Assembly: GCA_013396755.1 (NCBI GenBank)
Contig: VWZF01000449.1
Span: forward strand, 592,070 to 656,069
Source: Sclerurus mexicanus
Taxonomy: Eukaryota; Chordata; Aves; Passeriformes; Furnariidae
DNA: 64,000 bases
Direction of reading: 5' to 3'
Part shown: positions 50,205 through 61,701 of the stretch, piece after piece
Position numbering within the stretch: the stretch's first letter is position 1
How the letters are laid out: each line of letters opens with the position of its first letter
The notes under the pieces: generated by a model
Database searches by the model: none
What the model was told of the DNA's origin: nothing
Seen by the model: the letters and a program-made list of their open reading frames with translations, nothing else
Position numbers and translations under genes: made by a program

Positions 50205-50690
50205 AACCATTAACTGGAAAATACCATTAAGATCATCAAGTCCCATCATTAACCCAGCACTTGCTTAGTCCACCACCAAACCATGCCTCCAAGCACCACA
50301 TCCACACGTTCTCTGAACACTTCCAGGGATGGGGATTCCACCGCTTCCCTGGGGTGCCTGTTCCATTGCTTGACCTTTCTTCCCTTTTGGCGAAGAAATT
50401 TTTATTAATATCCAATCTAAACCTCCCTTAGTACAACTTGTGGCCATTTCCTCGTCCTGTTGCTTGTAATGTGAGAGAAGAGACCGACCCCCACCTGGCT
50501 ACACCTCCTTTCAGGTAGTTGTGGAGAGCAATAAGATCTCCCCTGGGCCCCCTTTTCTCCAGGCTCCCTCAGCCGCTCCTCATCACACTTGTGCTCCAGA
50601 CCCTTCACCCCCTCCACTGCCCTTTTCCGGACCGGCTCCAGCACCTCAGTGTCCTTCCCGTAGCGAGGGCCCCGAAATGAGCACCGCGCC
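50205..50690 (-). mobile_element. CR1 LINE fragment touching the RBFA CpG island
   Basis: This is a reverse CR1 from about CATTAAGATCATCAAGTCCC through TTCCAGGGATGGGGATTCCA and TTTCTCCAGGCTCCCTCAGC to CCTTCCCGTAGCGAGGGCCC. Its right end merges directly into the GC-rich promoter, so the usual CR1/host border is hard to place. Confidence 0.85.
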
Positions 50691-50990
50691 GGCGGTGCGG
50701 CCTCCCCGCAGTCCCCGTGTGCGGGGGCGGCCACTGCCCTGGTGCTGCTGCCCACACAGCCCAGGCTGCCCCGGCCTTCCCGGGCACACCTTCGGCCCGG
50801 CCGCGACCGGCGCTAACCCGGCACAACACCGAGGCACCCGGGGGCCGGCCCCGGGGCCCGGAGCGCGGCTCGGCGGGGATGGTTCCCTCCGGCTNNCGCA
50901 GGCGGTCGGGGCCGGGCCCCGCGCCGGCAGGGCTGAGCACAGGGTCGGCATCTGCGGGGCCAAGATGCACCCGAGGATCAGGATCGCTGC
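50691..50990 (-). promoter_or_regulatory. RBFA: RBFA CpG-island promoter (with 2-N gap)
   Basis: This is a GC-rich, CpG-dense block immediately upstream of the RBFA coding exons on the minus strand and about 0.5 kb past the stop of the next gene. Two N at 50895-50896 mark an assembly gap of unknown true length. The missing first exon of RBFA, with its targeting peptide, probably belongs here. None of the frames reads as a convincing targeting sequence. Confidence 0.6.
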
Positions 50991-51007
50991 TGAGGGGTCC
51001 CTCCAGG

Positions 51008-51150
51008 ACGCGATTTCACAGAGTGAGCTAGGTTGGAAAAGACCTCTGGGACCATCGAGTCCAACCTGTGACCCAACATCACCTTGTCAACTGGACCATG
51101 GCACTGAGCCACATCCAGTCTCTTCTTAAATATCTCCAGGGACGGTGGAA
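51008..51150 (-). mobile_element. CR1 3' fragment between RBFA and the dehydrogenase
   Basis: This is a reverse CR1 terminus: TTTCACAGAGTGAGCTAGGT, TGGAAAAGACCTCTGGGACC and CACATCCAGTCTCTTCTTAA. Confidence 0.82.
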
Positions 51151-51423
51151 AAAAAATAAAAATACACCAGGGGTCCAGGGGATGAGCCTCGCCCTGGGAC
51201 AACCACCTGCCTGATCATGGTGTCTCCCCTGTCAGGTAAGTGTTTACAGATCCTGTAATTCGGTGTTGCATCGATGGGCAATTGTAAGGGGATGCAGGCA
51301 GAATAAATGGCACTGATGCAAGAATCTGGGCTTTGGGGTTTTTCTCTGAAGGTCAAGACAAAATACTGCAGGTTTTCCACACAGAACCACTGCTGGTTAT
51401 TTAAATGAATTAAACATTATATA

Positions 51424-51429
51424 TTTAAT
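51424..51429 (-). terminator. Candidate poly(A) signal of the first dehydrogenase
   Basis: ATTAAA on the minus strand lies about 100 bp downstream of the stop at 51531. It is a common variant signal; no stronger AATAAA is obvious nearby. Confidence 0.35.
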
Positions 51430-51530
51430 CTGTGTAGCACTCAAAGGATAATTACATGAAAAGTGATCAGATTGCTGTTTCAGCACGCTGGGATAACCAC
51501 TGATGGCATTAACACTAAGCACAAGCCTCC

Positions 51531-51684
51531 CTAGAGCGACACTTCATGAGGGACAGGAAGACCTGCAAGGCCTGCCTGTATGCTTTCTATCATCTCCTCC
51601 ATCATAATGCGGCGTGTCTTCTTGGTGGCACTTCCAATGTGAGGAGTTATTATGACATTCTTCAGCTTTAACAAAGGGTGATCC
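51531..51684 (-). CDS. Dehydrogenase copy A, exon 5 (catalytic His, stop)
   Basis: The acceptor TTTCCCAG precedes 51684 and the stop is TAG at 51531-51533. It encodes DHPLLKLKNVIITPHIGSAT and the C-terminal helix, including the catalytic histidine. Confidence 0.92.
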
Positions 51685-54600
51685 CTGGGAAAGGAAAAGA
51701 AATGCTGAGCTAGTCACTTGCACCACGTTCATTATCTATTTCATCACCTGCAGGCAGCCAGGGAACTATTTAAAATAATAATTAGAAATTTAGAAAAACC
51801 CAATCGCATGACACAGGCATACTCAGAGCCGTTCAAAGTGTTGCCTAGGTTGGTGGGGCTTTATGCAACAAATCCTCTAAATGAGTCAGTGTGAATTTTG
51901 TTTGGCTGGGACAGAAGGATTGGGGACATGGTTTCAGCAGGACTAGTGTACATACATCATGTACTCCTACTAACAAAATTATGCAGCTTCTCACATGCTC
52001 ACAAAATTTTACTCAGTTTGAACCTCACACATACAACTCGTTCATATTTAACTGAAATACATGTCTTACCTTGGCAAAGGCTCAGGATATGTCACATCCA
52101 GAGCAGCTGCCTTAATAATTTTCTTTTGAAGGGCTTCCACCAAAGCATCCTGATCCACTACCAGACCTGGGTTACAAAAAAAGGATATGTTTATTTTCAT
52201 ATTCCGTACTGTTCTCTCACCATCCTTTGGGGCACAGTGGTCAGGCAAACAGCAGCAGCAAAGTGTGGTGGAGTGGCAGCACCACTGCTACTAGTGGGTA
52301 CGAGCATCACGGTTGGACAATCAGGAATTAACACCATGAAACAAAGTAGCCAGGCTTCATAGCAGGCTGTGCCACCCTAATGTATGCTAGCAACAACAAT
52401 GGATTAAAAAAATAAAAAGCTTAAGTAGGAGGTTATATATGTATACACCGGCTTCTAACACCCCAAGCTCACAAACATTTCAGAGGCATACTTGCTTGTT
52501 TTTATGAGAACAGTCAAATGTTTTACTGAAATATGACTATGGCACCTAAATAGTCTAATAATCAGAGAATTTAGGGAACATTTCAGAGTGACAGACTATG
52601 TATTAGAGCTGGCTTTTCCCAGGACTTATCATGCCAGGAAACCTTAATGCAGTTTTATTTATTCTGCACCTCACCTCTGCTGATATTAATGAGAGTAGCA
52701 GTGGGTTTCATCAGCTCCAACTCTCTTTTCCCAATCAGTTTGTGTGTCTGTGGAGTTAGGTTCACAGCCAGCAACACAAAATCTGACTGCTGGAGCAAAT
52801 CATCTATCTTCTTACAGTAAACAGCTCCAACAGCACTTTCTTCTTCCTTTTTTCTGAGGGGAAATAGCCAAAATTAAACTCCAGGAGCAAGAAACAATAA
52901 AGAGATCAAATCATCATTAGAGAAGAGGTTTTTTAACTGATTTTGTCGCTCTGCAGTGCAGAGCAGTTGGCTGGTTATCTCACTGAAACTCAGTAAACAA
53001 AAATTAATGTTAAGCCCTTTCTCACAATACCAAGTGAATAGTACACAAATGTGAAATACTATACCTGTGGGGATGGCAAGTAAGAAATGAGTGTCATGTA
53101 AATGCACTGAATGAATGATAAAATAAATGCATTTGTATCATAGCTTCTGGTTGTTACAAGGATTCCTGGGATTCTTTTCCAACTCAACAGCAAAACTGAT
53201 GTTCGACATGAATTGCCTTCCCTGGGAAAAGTAACTTTTGTGAAAATTACTGAGGAAACCCACAAGACAGAGCATGGGTTAAATCTTCAGAAATTTGTGT
53301 CAGCAACAGCTTGATTGCTCTGTTCATCAGTGCTGATTCACTGAAACCACAGCTGCAGGACCTGCTGGTGTATTTGATCTCTTTGTACTGCCCAGCTCTC
53401 AACAGAGTCCCACAAAAGAATAGGATGGGATGGGCCGTATAGGAGCACAGGGAGAGGGCACGTAGACCTCATCTAGAGGACAGTAAACAGACTGGCAAGT
53501 CTGGCTCATTGTCAGCTGGCTCTGGAAGGGTGAGGTGTCTCTGCCTGAATCCCTGCCTCACCTAATTCATGGGAGGTATGTTCTCCCCAGAGAGTTTTCT
53601 TCTTTCCTCAGTTTATTGCAATGCCCCCACCATGGCAGGAAGGACCAGGGAGCTCCAACTCACAAGGAGACCAGTGAGATGTATCTCTCCCATTCCTTGC
53701 TAACTTTGTTTCTGTATACATAGGGAAATTAAGGACCATCTTGAAACAAGTGTGTGTACTTTCCCACTTAAAATAAAGAGCACAATGAAAAGTGAAAGCA
53801 CAATGAAAGGTACAAAAAACGTTGAAAAGCAGTAGCAAAATAGTTGCCACGGAGCTGCAACCAGCTTTACCTCTGACTCCTGTTGTGGTACAAAATCTTC
53901 ATTTCAAAGGCTTTGGCTCTTTCAGCTACTTTGTAACCAATGGTGCCCATTCCCACAATCCCCAGGGTCGCTCCAGAAACCTCAGCCCCCAGCCAGTCAA
54001 CAGGGAAATACTCTGTGTGGGGGGAGATTGCCATCTCATAGCCTTGGGGGAGGAAAAGAAGGAAATATGTCATTGAAAGGATGTTCCGGCATCTGGTTAC
54101 TTTTTTCCTCACTTTCTGTTGTAGGACAAGGCAGAAGCACAGGAGCAGCAACATAATGTCATCGTGTTTCTGGACAAGAAGTGAATAATGCTGCACTGTA
54201 CACATGACTGCTGACACTGATTTCCTGCTTAGGATAGTAACATATCCAGCCTCTCTTTGGCAGGCAAGGGGGTTAAAGCCAAAGCAGCAACCTTCTTTGG
54301 ATGCACATCACACACTTGCCCATCATCTCTCTGCACTCTGTACAGATTACTGCACCACTGAAATGTGCCTCAGCTTCTTACTCATGGCAGTTCATCAGCA
54401 GCGGTCTTGAATGTGGCAGTGCCATGGATTTCACTGACATTGGAACTACTGAATGGTGGAACCAATGGATCAGTTGTGGTATCATCAAGACTTTCAGGAA
54501 GGCCATACAATTCCCAGCTACCTTGCAGATGCGCCAAGGTTGGCAGGGAAGAGAAATACAGAATATGGTGGACAGATTTCTGGACAGCCTGTTCATAATG

Positions 54601-55341
54601 ACTCAGATACATGGCAGCTTGACAAAGACAGGTTTCAAGCCTCCTTGAAAACATCTTCTAATTCCCTTTTAGTATAACCTGAAAAGCAAGGCTTCAGTGA
54701 AAAAATACAATGAAGGGGGGCTGGGGGCTGTGGAAGAACAAGCCTGAATTTAGGGCTGTCTGAAGAAGGAACACATCTACTTTGCGGATATGCCTTTTCG
54801 GAAATGGTATGCAAGTTATTGTCAACAAGAGAGGCAACTTTTCCTTCTCCTTTTTTTCCCCATATTTCTATTTTTAAGCTTACCTTTGCACAGCACATGC
54901 TTTCTGCATGTTTTGAAGTCACTTTTCTATAAAAAGACTAAAACCATTTCAGTTATTACCTTCCACAAGTCTCCTGGAGGATGCCAGCATCAAAGCCATC
55001 CCCAGGTCTGCAGTGTCAGTGGAAACAACAAATGGAGTGTTGGACACTTTCACACCATAGCTGGAGAGGAGTTTCAGGTCCAAGTGATCTATTCCCACTC
55101 CAGAACTTGCAACTATCCTCAAGTTAGGCAAGCTCTGGAGCAGCTCTTCATTAACATCTGGTTTGTGATACCACATATAAATAGCTCTGATCTTTTTGCT
55201 GAGAAGTGTCTTATTTTCGAGATATTCTTTCATGGTGATGAGATGAAAATGTTTCTGCAGAAATTCAATATGGTCTTCATATACCCCACGCAGCCCTCCT
55301 ATACAGTCAATTAGCACATAAGGCAGTTCCTGACCCTCCAT
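51531..55341 (-). CDS. D-2-hydroxyacid dehydrogenase, glyoxylate/hydroxypyruvate reductase-like (copy A, complete)
   Basis: The five coding exons are 54960-55341, 53871-54042, 52675-52853, 52070-52166 and 51531-51684. They join in phase to 327 residues, the usual length of this family. It should reduce glyoxylate, hydroxypyruvate or a related 2-oxo acid with NAD(P)H. The Rossmann motif GMGTIG is at 158-163 with N181-R182 after the second strand, which suggests NADP(H). The catalytic triad R244 (NISRG), E273 (PEP) and H292 (TPHIGSAT) is intact. The start (MEGQELPYVLID) follows an acceptor 3 bp upstream, so a 5'UTR exon lies in the CpG island to the right. Databases often call such genes probable 2-ketogluconate reductase or GRHPR-like. 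The exact substrate is not shown by sequence, and GRHPR itself is a separate, more distant gene. Confidence 0.93.
52070..52166 (-). CDS. Dehydrogenase copy A, exon 4 (catalytic Glu)
   Basis: This 97-bp exon has acceptor TAACCCAG and donor CAAG|GTAAGA. It encodes VVDQDALVEAL and ALDVTYPEPLPR with the catalytic glutamate. Confidence 0.92.
52675..52853 (-). CDS. Dehydrogenase copy A, exon 3 (catalytic Arg)
   Basis: This 179-bp exon has acceptor TTCCCCTCAG and donor AGAG|GTGAGG. It encodes the second half of the Rossmann domain ending LMKPTATLINISRG. Confidence 0.92.
53871..54042 (-). CDS. Dehydrogenase copy A, exon 2 (nucleotide-binding loop)
   Basis: This 172-bp exon has acceptor CTCCCCCAAG and donor AGAG|GTAAAG. 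It encodes SPHTEYFPVDWLG and the GMGTIG loop. Confidence 0.92.
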
Positions 55342-55344
55342 GCC
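54960..55344 (-). CDS. Dehydrogenase copy A, exon 1 of the coding region
   Basis: The acceptor TTGCTTTTGTAG lies just right of 55344, three UTR bases follow, and the ATG starts at 55341. The donor is GAAG|GTAATA. It encodes the N-terminal substrate domain, including VASSGVGIDHLDL. Confidence 0.92.
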
Positions 55345-55867
55345 CTACAAAAGCAAGGAGAACCAAAAGGACATGGTCTTAAGTGATCCATTATACCTAT
55401 TTTTATTTTTTCCTAAAAAACAGGAATTGATTGGCTGCATTACATGCTGTTTTCCCATTTGATGGAAGAGTTGGCTAAAGATAACCACTCCCACGTGCAG
55501 GACTTTTTTAAGTTCTTACTGTGTTATTCAGAAGAATGTTCAATTTCTATATAATCTTGTTTAGAAGACAAGAAAACATTGTTTCTGGCACACCAAATAT
55601 GCTAACACTTAGACAAATGAGCTACCAGATGTTACTCCTGTTCAATATTCAATATTTAAAGCCCAAATTCTCGATCATTTAAGGATGTGGCCAAGTTCTG
55701 CCTTTGATTGCCACTTCTGCAGCTATATTAAATAATTAGCACTGATGAGATCAGTTCAAGAAAAATCTCATTTAACCATAATAGAGCTATAATTTTTCAA
55801 CTATGAACTTTGGAATTATCGAATTGCTTCTGGAACATAAGATTACCCTTTCTTTTATCGGTCTCCT

Positions 55868-55992
55868 TCAGTGTCCTGACAACTCTTCACTCTGCCGGGA
55901 AGAACCAAGTCTGTGATCTCAGGTTAAAGACGACAGCCCCGCACGCTGCCCCTCATCCCGAGGCAAGGCGCTCCCGCAGCGCTCCCGCACCG
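55868..55992. repeat. 125-bp direct duplicate, first copy (contig overlap)
   Basis: This is identical to 56693-56817 and ends exactly at the N at 55993, while the second copy begins exactly after the N at 56692. That is the signature of unmerged contig ends. Confidence 0.93.
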
Positions 55993-57173
55993 NCCTGCCC
56001 GGCCCCGCGGGGAGCGCTGCCAGGGCGCGGGAGCTGCGCCCCAATCCCTGCCGCGGCCGCGCCGCAGCGACGGCAGCTCACAGACGGCTGTGTGTTTTTT
56101 AAAACGCCTGTCGCGTTTTCTGCGCTGTTCGTGATTTCGAAATAATCGGGATTTCAAAATAATCGGTATTGTGCATTAACGGCCAGCACACTTTTTTCCC
56201 CCCCACCATTGTCTTTGAAGGCCAGCTGTGGTCTGGTCTCTCTGTTGGTCATTACATTGTGTGCACATGAGTTAACTTGGGACAGAGAGTTGTCTCTGAC
56301 CAGCAAACAGCAGTGACAGCTCTCACTGCACACACAAAGGTTTTTTCCAACCTAGATGATTTTCAAAATATCCTCAAAACTTCTCTTTGAGAGTAAAGCA
56401 ACTGGGGCAGGCTTAGATCCTCAGTCACTGCAGCTGTTATCCTGGCTACAGGCATTCCTGTGCCTATCCCAGCTGAGAAATGCATGAAAAATTTCCTGAC
56501 AAGGTTACTCGCACAGTAGAACATAGAATGGTTTGGGCCGGAGAGACCTTACCTAGTTTCAACCCTCCAGCTGTGAACAGGGATGCCTTTCACTAGACCA
56601 GGCTGCTCCAAGTTTCATCCCACCTGGCCTTGAACACTTTGAGGGATGTCCCTCAACCTCTCTGGGTAACCTGTTCCAATGCTTCACCACCNTCAGTGTC
56701 CTGACAACTCTTCACTCTGCCGGGAAGAACCAAGTCTGTGATCTCAGGTTAAAGACGACAGCCCCGCACGCTGCCCCTCATCCCGAGGCAAGGCGCTCCC
56801 GCAGCGCTCCCGCACCGCCGGGCCAGCGCCTCCCTCTCCTCCCCCGACCTCACGGGCAGCGTTCCCCGTCCAGCGCCGCGTTTGCAGCTGTCCCGGCCGG
56901 CCTGCTGGTGAGACTAAAGACAGGAAGGACGCGGACCGGCGGCCGGAGGGCTCTGTCCGGCCGGCTCTGTCCGGCCCTGAAGGACGGCAGGGAAGGGGCG
57001 CGACCCCTCCCGCTCCCAGCCCGAGCAGGAGGCAGAGGACGGTGGGAGAGACCTCCGTGCCCCGCACGCCCGGTGCTACCCGGGGAGTACGAGGGTCGGG
57101 GGACCCCGGCGGCCGCCCGGCAGAGGCGCCCCCGGTGCCCGGGTCGGGGGTCCCGCCCGCAGCTCTCACTCAC
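55925..57173 (-). promoter_or_regulatory. CpG island / promoter of dehydrogenase copy A (misassembled)
   Basis: GC- and CpG-rich blocks at 55925-56095 and 56750-57173 lie upstream of the copy A coding start. A donor-like GTGAGTGAGAG on the minus strand abuts the N at 57174, so the 5'UTR exon probably lies at that break. The block order is unreliable because of contig overlaps described separately. Confidence 0.6.
56361..56691. repeat. 331-bp direct duplicate, first copy (contig overlap)
   Basis: This is the same as 57175-57505. The first copy ends at the N at 56692 and the second starts right after the N at 57174. It includes part of a CR1 (from about 56520), which is therefore not an independent insertion. 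Confidence 0.93.
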
Positions 57174-57333
57174 NTTTCAAAATATCCTCAAAACTTCTCT
57201 TTGAGAGTAAAGCAACTGGGGCAGGCTTAGATCCTCAGTCACTGCAGCTGTTATCCTGGCTACAGGCATTCCTGTGCCTATCCCAGCTGAGAAATGCATG
57301 AAAAATTTCCTGACAAGGTTACTCGCACAGTAG

Positions 57334-57870
57334 AACATAGAATGGTTTGGGCCGGAGAGACCTTACCTAGTTTCAACCCTCCAGCTGTGAACAGGGATGC
57401 CTTTCACTAGACCAGGCTGCTCCAAGTTTCATCCCACCTGGCCTTGAACACTTTGAGGGATGTCCCTCAACCTCTCTGGGTAACCTGTTCCAATGCTTCA
57501 CCACCCTCTGTAAAGAATTTCTTCCTAATATCGAAACTAAACCTACCCTCCTTCAGCTTAAAGCCATTCCCCCTTTTTCTGTCAGTACATGCCCTTATAA
57601 AAAGTCTCTCTCCAGCTTTCTTGTAGGTGCCTTTTAAGGTACTGGAAGGCTGATAGAACGTTACCCTGGAGCCTACTCTTTTCCAGGCTGAACAATCCCA
57701 ACTCTCTTAGCCTTTCTTCATAGGAGAGGTGCTCAAGCCCTCTGATCATCTTGGTGTTCCTTCTCTGGACTTGCTCCAACAGGTCCATGTCTTTTCTGTG
57801 CTGGGAACCTCAGATCTGGACACAGAACTCCAGGTGGGGTCTCGCAAGGACAGAGGGGCAGAATCACCTC
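57334..57870 (-). mobile_element. CR1 LINE fragment
   Basis: This is a reverse CR1 from CATAGAATGGTTTGGGCCGG through CTTGAACACTTTGAGGGATG, GGTGCTCAAGCCCTCTGATC and TCTGGACACAGAACTCCAGG. The piece near 56520-56691 is the duplicated contig end of this same copy. Confidence 0.88.
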
Positions 57871-60800
57871 CCTCAACCTCCACACCCAGTGATGGAGTCT
57901 GGGAAGTAGAGCTTCAGTACTCTGTTCACTAAGGTTGTGTTGAAGTGATCCCCCTTGCTGTGCAGGTGGTCAGCAGCCACTGGAGAGGATGCCTGGCTTC
58001 TGTGGTGAGAGCAGCTTGGACACACCACTGCTGTGGGCACCAGGAATCTCTCTCCTTCCATACTACAGAATAACCAGCCATGGGGTGCTGCTGTGTCTCT
58101 CCTGACTACTGTAGTGCTTTCAAAAGAATGGATTACAAAATTCTGTCTTTTTGAATTCTGCCAAATATTTTTTGACATGCTGAACATTAAGGCAGTCAAT
58201 CTTAACACCAAATCCTCTATAAAATTACTAATGAAAAGATAGAATGTAATAACATTTCATAGTAATTATACAAAACCATATACTGTTTTCCTGGTGATGA
58301 TTTTTGAGTATAATTTGCTTACATGAATTTCAAGTTCTGACACTTAAACTTTAGAGCAGAAATTCATTAACTAGGAAGTTGGAGTTAGAGCATGCTAACT
58401 GGATTCTCAGTCAGGTCTACTTGAATTTTCTTCCTTAAAAAAACCCAACAAACTATAAAATGCTTACACATTACCTGTTTCACATCCAAAACTTTCAAAT
58501 TGCTTTGCTGATAAGAGGTAATGGGTAATCTTTTAACTTACTGCTCACTGTTACCTAAGATCAAAGGACCATTGTAAAGTCCCTCTCAAAAACACAAGCT
58601 ATTCTGCTTATGAATTGAGGAAGGAGGCCTACAAACACATTTTAGTCCTGAAGGTAAAAAAACCCTTGGGAAGCACAACATGGGAGTTTTTTTCCTATGT
58701 ATATCAAATGAACAAATGTAAATGAACAAAATGAAGGAACAATTTGTCAGAGGAGACAAAAAATAATACTTAAAGGAATGTTACTCTTTTTTAAGCAAAA
58801 ATCCAGGAAATACCTATCAAATGTGAAGAAAATTGGTGTGTTGTATGGCTAGATGTGCAGAGAATCAGAGGGCTTTGAGGTTTTTTTGTGCAACTTGAAC
58901 ATCTAATTTTAAAGCTATGGTTCAGGATGTGGTACATCTCTATAGGAGATATATCTGTATAACAACATATGTGACAGAAGAAGTCAGTTGCACCAGTGCA
59001 CTGTCATCTTCTAAGTATATTTAATTTGTAGAGTACCTTGCAGACCTCCATGTAGTGTGTTAAGCTAAATTACATTGTGCTGCTGTGTGCTGTTAGTTTT
59101 CTGTAATAGAAAGGCATGTTATACCAGCACTGTACAAAGCACTCTGAAATGTATCTGGCTATGCAAAGAGAAGTATTGCATAGTCTGTGAACTTTATCCC
59201 CATCATTAAATTTGGTGTCCAGGTAATCCTGCAGGGTGAGCTGATGACTGCAGTGTTAACAAGGTGCTTGCATAATAATTATTTCTTAGCATTAGGCTTT
59301 TGAAGTATTGCATTACCCTAAAAACCTTTGTGTAATGTAGTGTATACATTTCCCAGCTGGGTTGTACAGAGTAGCTTAAGCATGAAACTGGACAAGAACA
59401 TACATTTCCTATGTCTACATTATGTGTTATGTGGCAGTATTATATGTGATCAGGATTTGTAGGACAAATCTATATACAGGAAATCTATATTCATGATCTT
59501 GTTCTTTCATAGTCCAAACTAAGTGATGCACTTGTTTTCACTGACTATAAATTGTTATCACTAGCCTGTATGCTTGCTGTAGATAAGGCCAGCTTTCCCC
59601 GTAGATTACTGTAGCAGCACTTTATTCCAGATCATGTACTTTTTGCCCATCAAAATGTTAAAAAAATTCTGAATCAACAGAGTGAACCATAATGGATCAT
59701 CTCATCACTCATGTAGCCACTGCATTTTTTGATTCATTTTTAGTAATCATGAGATTGAGTGTATTGTTTGTGAGTCAACCCATCACTCCAGTGACTGACA
59801 GACATCCGGTTGTCTAGAGCTGTGTCTTCCTGTCTAAAGCACCCCACTGGCAGGGGGTACTTCTGAAAACTACTCAGCCAAAATTCTTGAAATATCTGCA
59901 GAAATAGCAGTAAAACACCAAGTAAATTCAAGGAAGAAGTGAAGTACTGTATTTGATTTTGTTTGCTGCTTCACACCTGGAGAAAAATTTCCATGTGTAA
60001 AATCGTGGGTGTTTTTTCCAGTTTTAGAACATTGATCCAATGAAATGTACTTTTTTCTCTTTGCTGTATTAGTTTATTGGAACCTTTTCCCCCAGCTCTT
60101 TAATTTATTGCTTTGCCCTTTACTTTGAAAGAATAAACTTAACTTATTTCTTCAAGGTCATACAGGTGACAATGAAAGGCACATTGGGCACCTCTACCTA
60201 AGAGAAAAGGGAGGCACCTGGGGCAGTCTTGAAGCCAACTTGCTGCTCCTGAAAAGCTGCAATGTTTTGTTTCCCTGACCTGCAAGAGCTGGCAACATCA
60301 TTGTGTATTAAACTGGTGGAAGTGTCTTTTGGTAACTACCTGTGACAGCTCTCTGCAAGACAGGGGCAGTGGAAATGGCTCTAAAGAGAAGGAGGCTCCA
60401 GACAAAATCCTAGCTGCACTTAATGGCTACTTCACTATAAATTTTACTGATAGCTTAAATAATCATGCTTCATAATAAAAAACATAGCATTGCCACTTTG
60501 AGTTGTGGATTGGTTTATTTGTCTTTTGGACTTCTATTAGGTAACAGAAAGTACATAAACACAACTGAGAGGAAGGCAATCTGCGAGGTGGAATTAAATT
60601 ATTCTTTTAAAAATATTTTTTCCTGTGGAATTTGAATGATTAATATAGGTACTATTTCTAGTGGAGAAAAGCCATGGGATTTTGATTTTTTTTTTAATAA
60701 TAGCAGTAGCCAAAAAAATAAAGGTCAATTTTTTTTCTCTTTACATTAACAAAGCTCTCTGTTGTATCTTGTTTCAAATACAATTATTCTTGCAAGTGTC

Positions 60801-61544
60801 TAGAAACAGTGATGCAAAGTAAAACATATAGATTTGGATTTGCTTTGTGTATTTTTATAGACCTTTGTGTTTCCACTAATGTACAGAATGGTGCTGAAGG
60901 TTTAGAGGGCTCTAAGTGTTCTTCCACACATTTGCACAAAGTTGCAGATGTGGAGGTAGATGTGTACATAAATTTGATATTACAAACAAAGCGGCACGTT
61001 CATCTTGAAAACTAATTTTCCTTAGTAATAGTACTTTAAATGGCCTTCTAAAATCCAGTCTGCTTCAACTCAGTGATTCTGGGTATGTTTCTGAAGACTG
61101 ACTCAGCACTTTGTGTCTCGGGAACTCTTTTAAATGGAGACTTCTATACGGAAAGTTAATAGTATTTCTGTCCAGGTAGCTTACTCTGATGTTTTTGATA
61201 GCTATAGAATGGGAACAAAATGGATTATGTAATCTAAAGACATTTTTTTTAGGACTAGAGAGCCTAGCAAGAAGTGCACTGGGAATCAGAAGTTGTTTTC
61301 CTAAAGCCACTAAAAGCCTGCATGCATCTGTCTAGGTTTGGAAGGGAAAAGTAATGTATTCCTCCAATTTGCAAGAAAATTAAAATGTAAAAGCTTTTTT
61401 TCAATTACATACGAGACCAAGTCAGAGCTTTCCATGCCCACTTGGAATAGGTTTGTCTTAATGGGGAAAACATAAGAATAAAAACCTTTGGAGCTGATGG
61501 CGGGAAAGAAAAGAATAAAATGAGATGCATTATCCTTTTGCACA
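57871..61544. other. Intergenic stretch between the two dehydrogenase copies
   Basis: This is AT-rich and largely free of recognisable repeats. It should contain the 3'UTR of copy B at its right end. No further exons of the family were found here. Confidence 0.6.
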
Positions 61545-61701
61545 TCAGCTAGCAAGCACTTCACTGGGTATGGGGAGACCATTCAGAGCTGCTAGTATGT
61601 TTTCAACTGCTTCCTCTGTTATCATGTAAGTGGCCTTGTCTGTTTTAATGCCGAGGTGAGGTGTTATAAGGACATTCTTTAATTTTAACAAGGGATGATC
61701 T
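61545..61701 (-). CDS. Dehydrogenase copy B, last exon
   Basis: The acceptor TTTCTTCCAG precedes 61701 and the stop is TGA at 61545-61547. It encodes DHPLLKLKNVLITPHLGIKT and a C-terminus one residue longer than copy A. Confidence 0.88.

Larger units (their letters stand above)
51685..54959 (-). other. Introns of dehydrogenase copy A
   Basis: The introns (51685-52069, 52167-52674, 52854-53870 and 54043-54959) contain no transposon that I recognise. The last one has overlapping open frames on both strands at 54301-54677, without a known domain. Confidence 0.65.

Noticed and set aside
50521..51129. 202-codon plus frame over the RBFA promoter
   Set aside because: It crosses NN, a CR1 and CpG-rich DNA; composition explains the open frame and no protein family fits.
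56744..57169. 141-codon minus frame in the dehydrogenase CpG island
   Set aside because: It is a GC-rich open frame with Gly/Pro/Arg bias and no domain, in a region of wrong contig order.
56361..57505. Apparent recent segmental duplication of 331 bp including a CR1
   Set aside because: Copies end exactly at single N positions, so unmerged contig overlap is a better explanation than a biological duplication.
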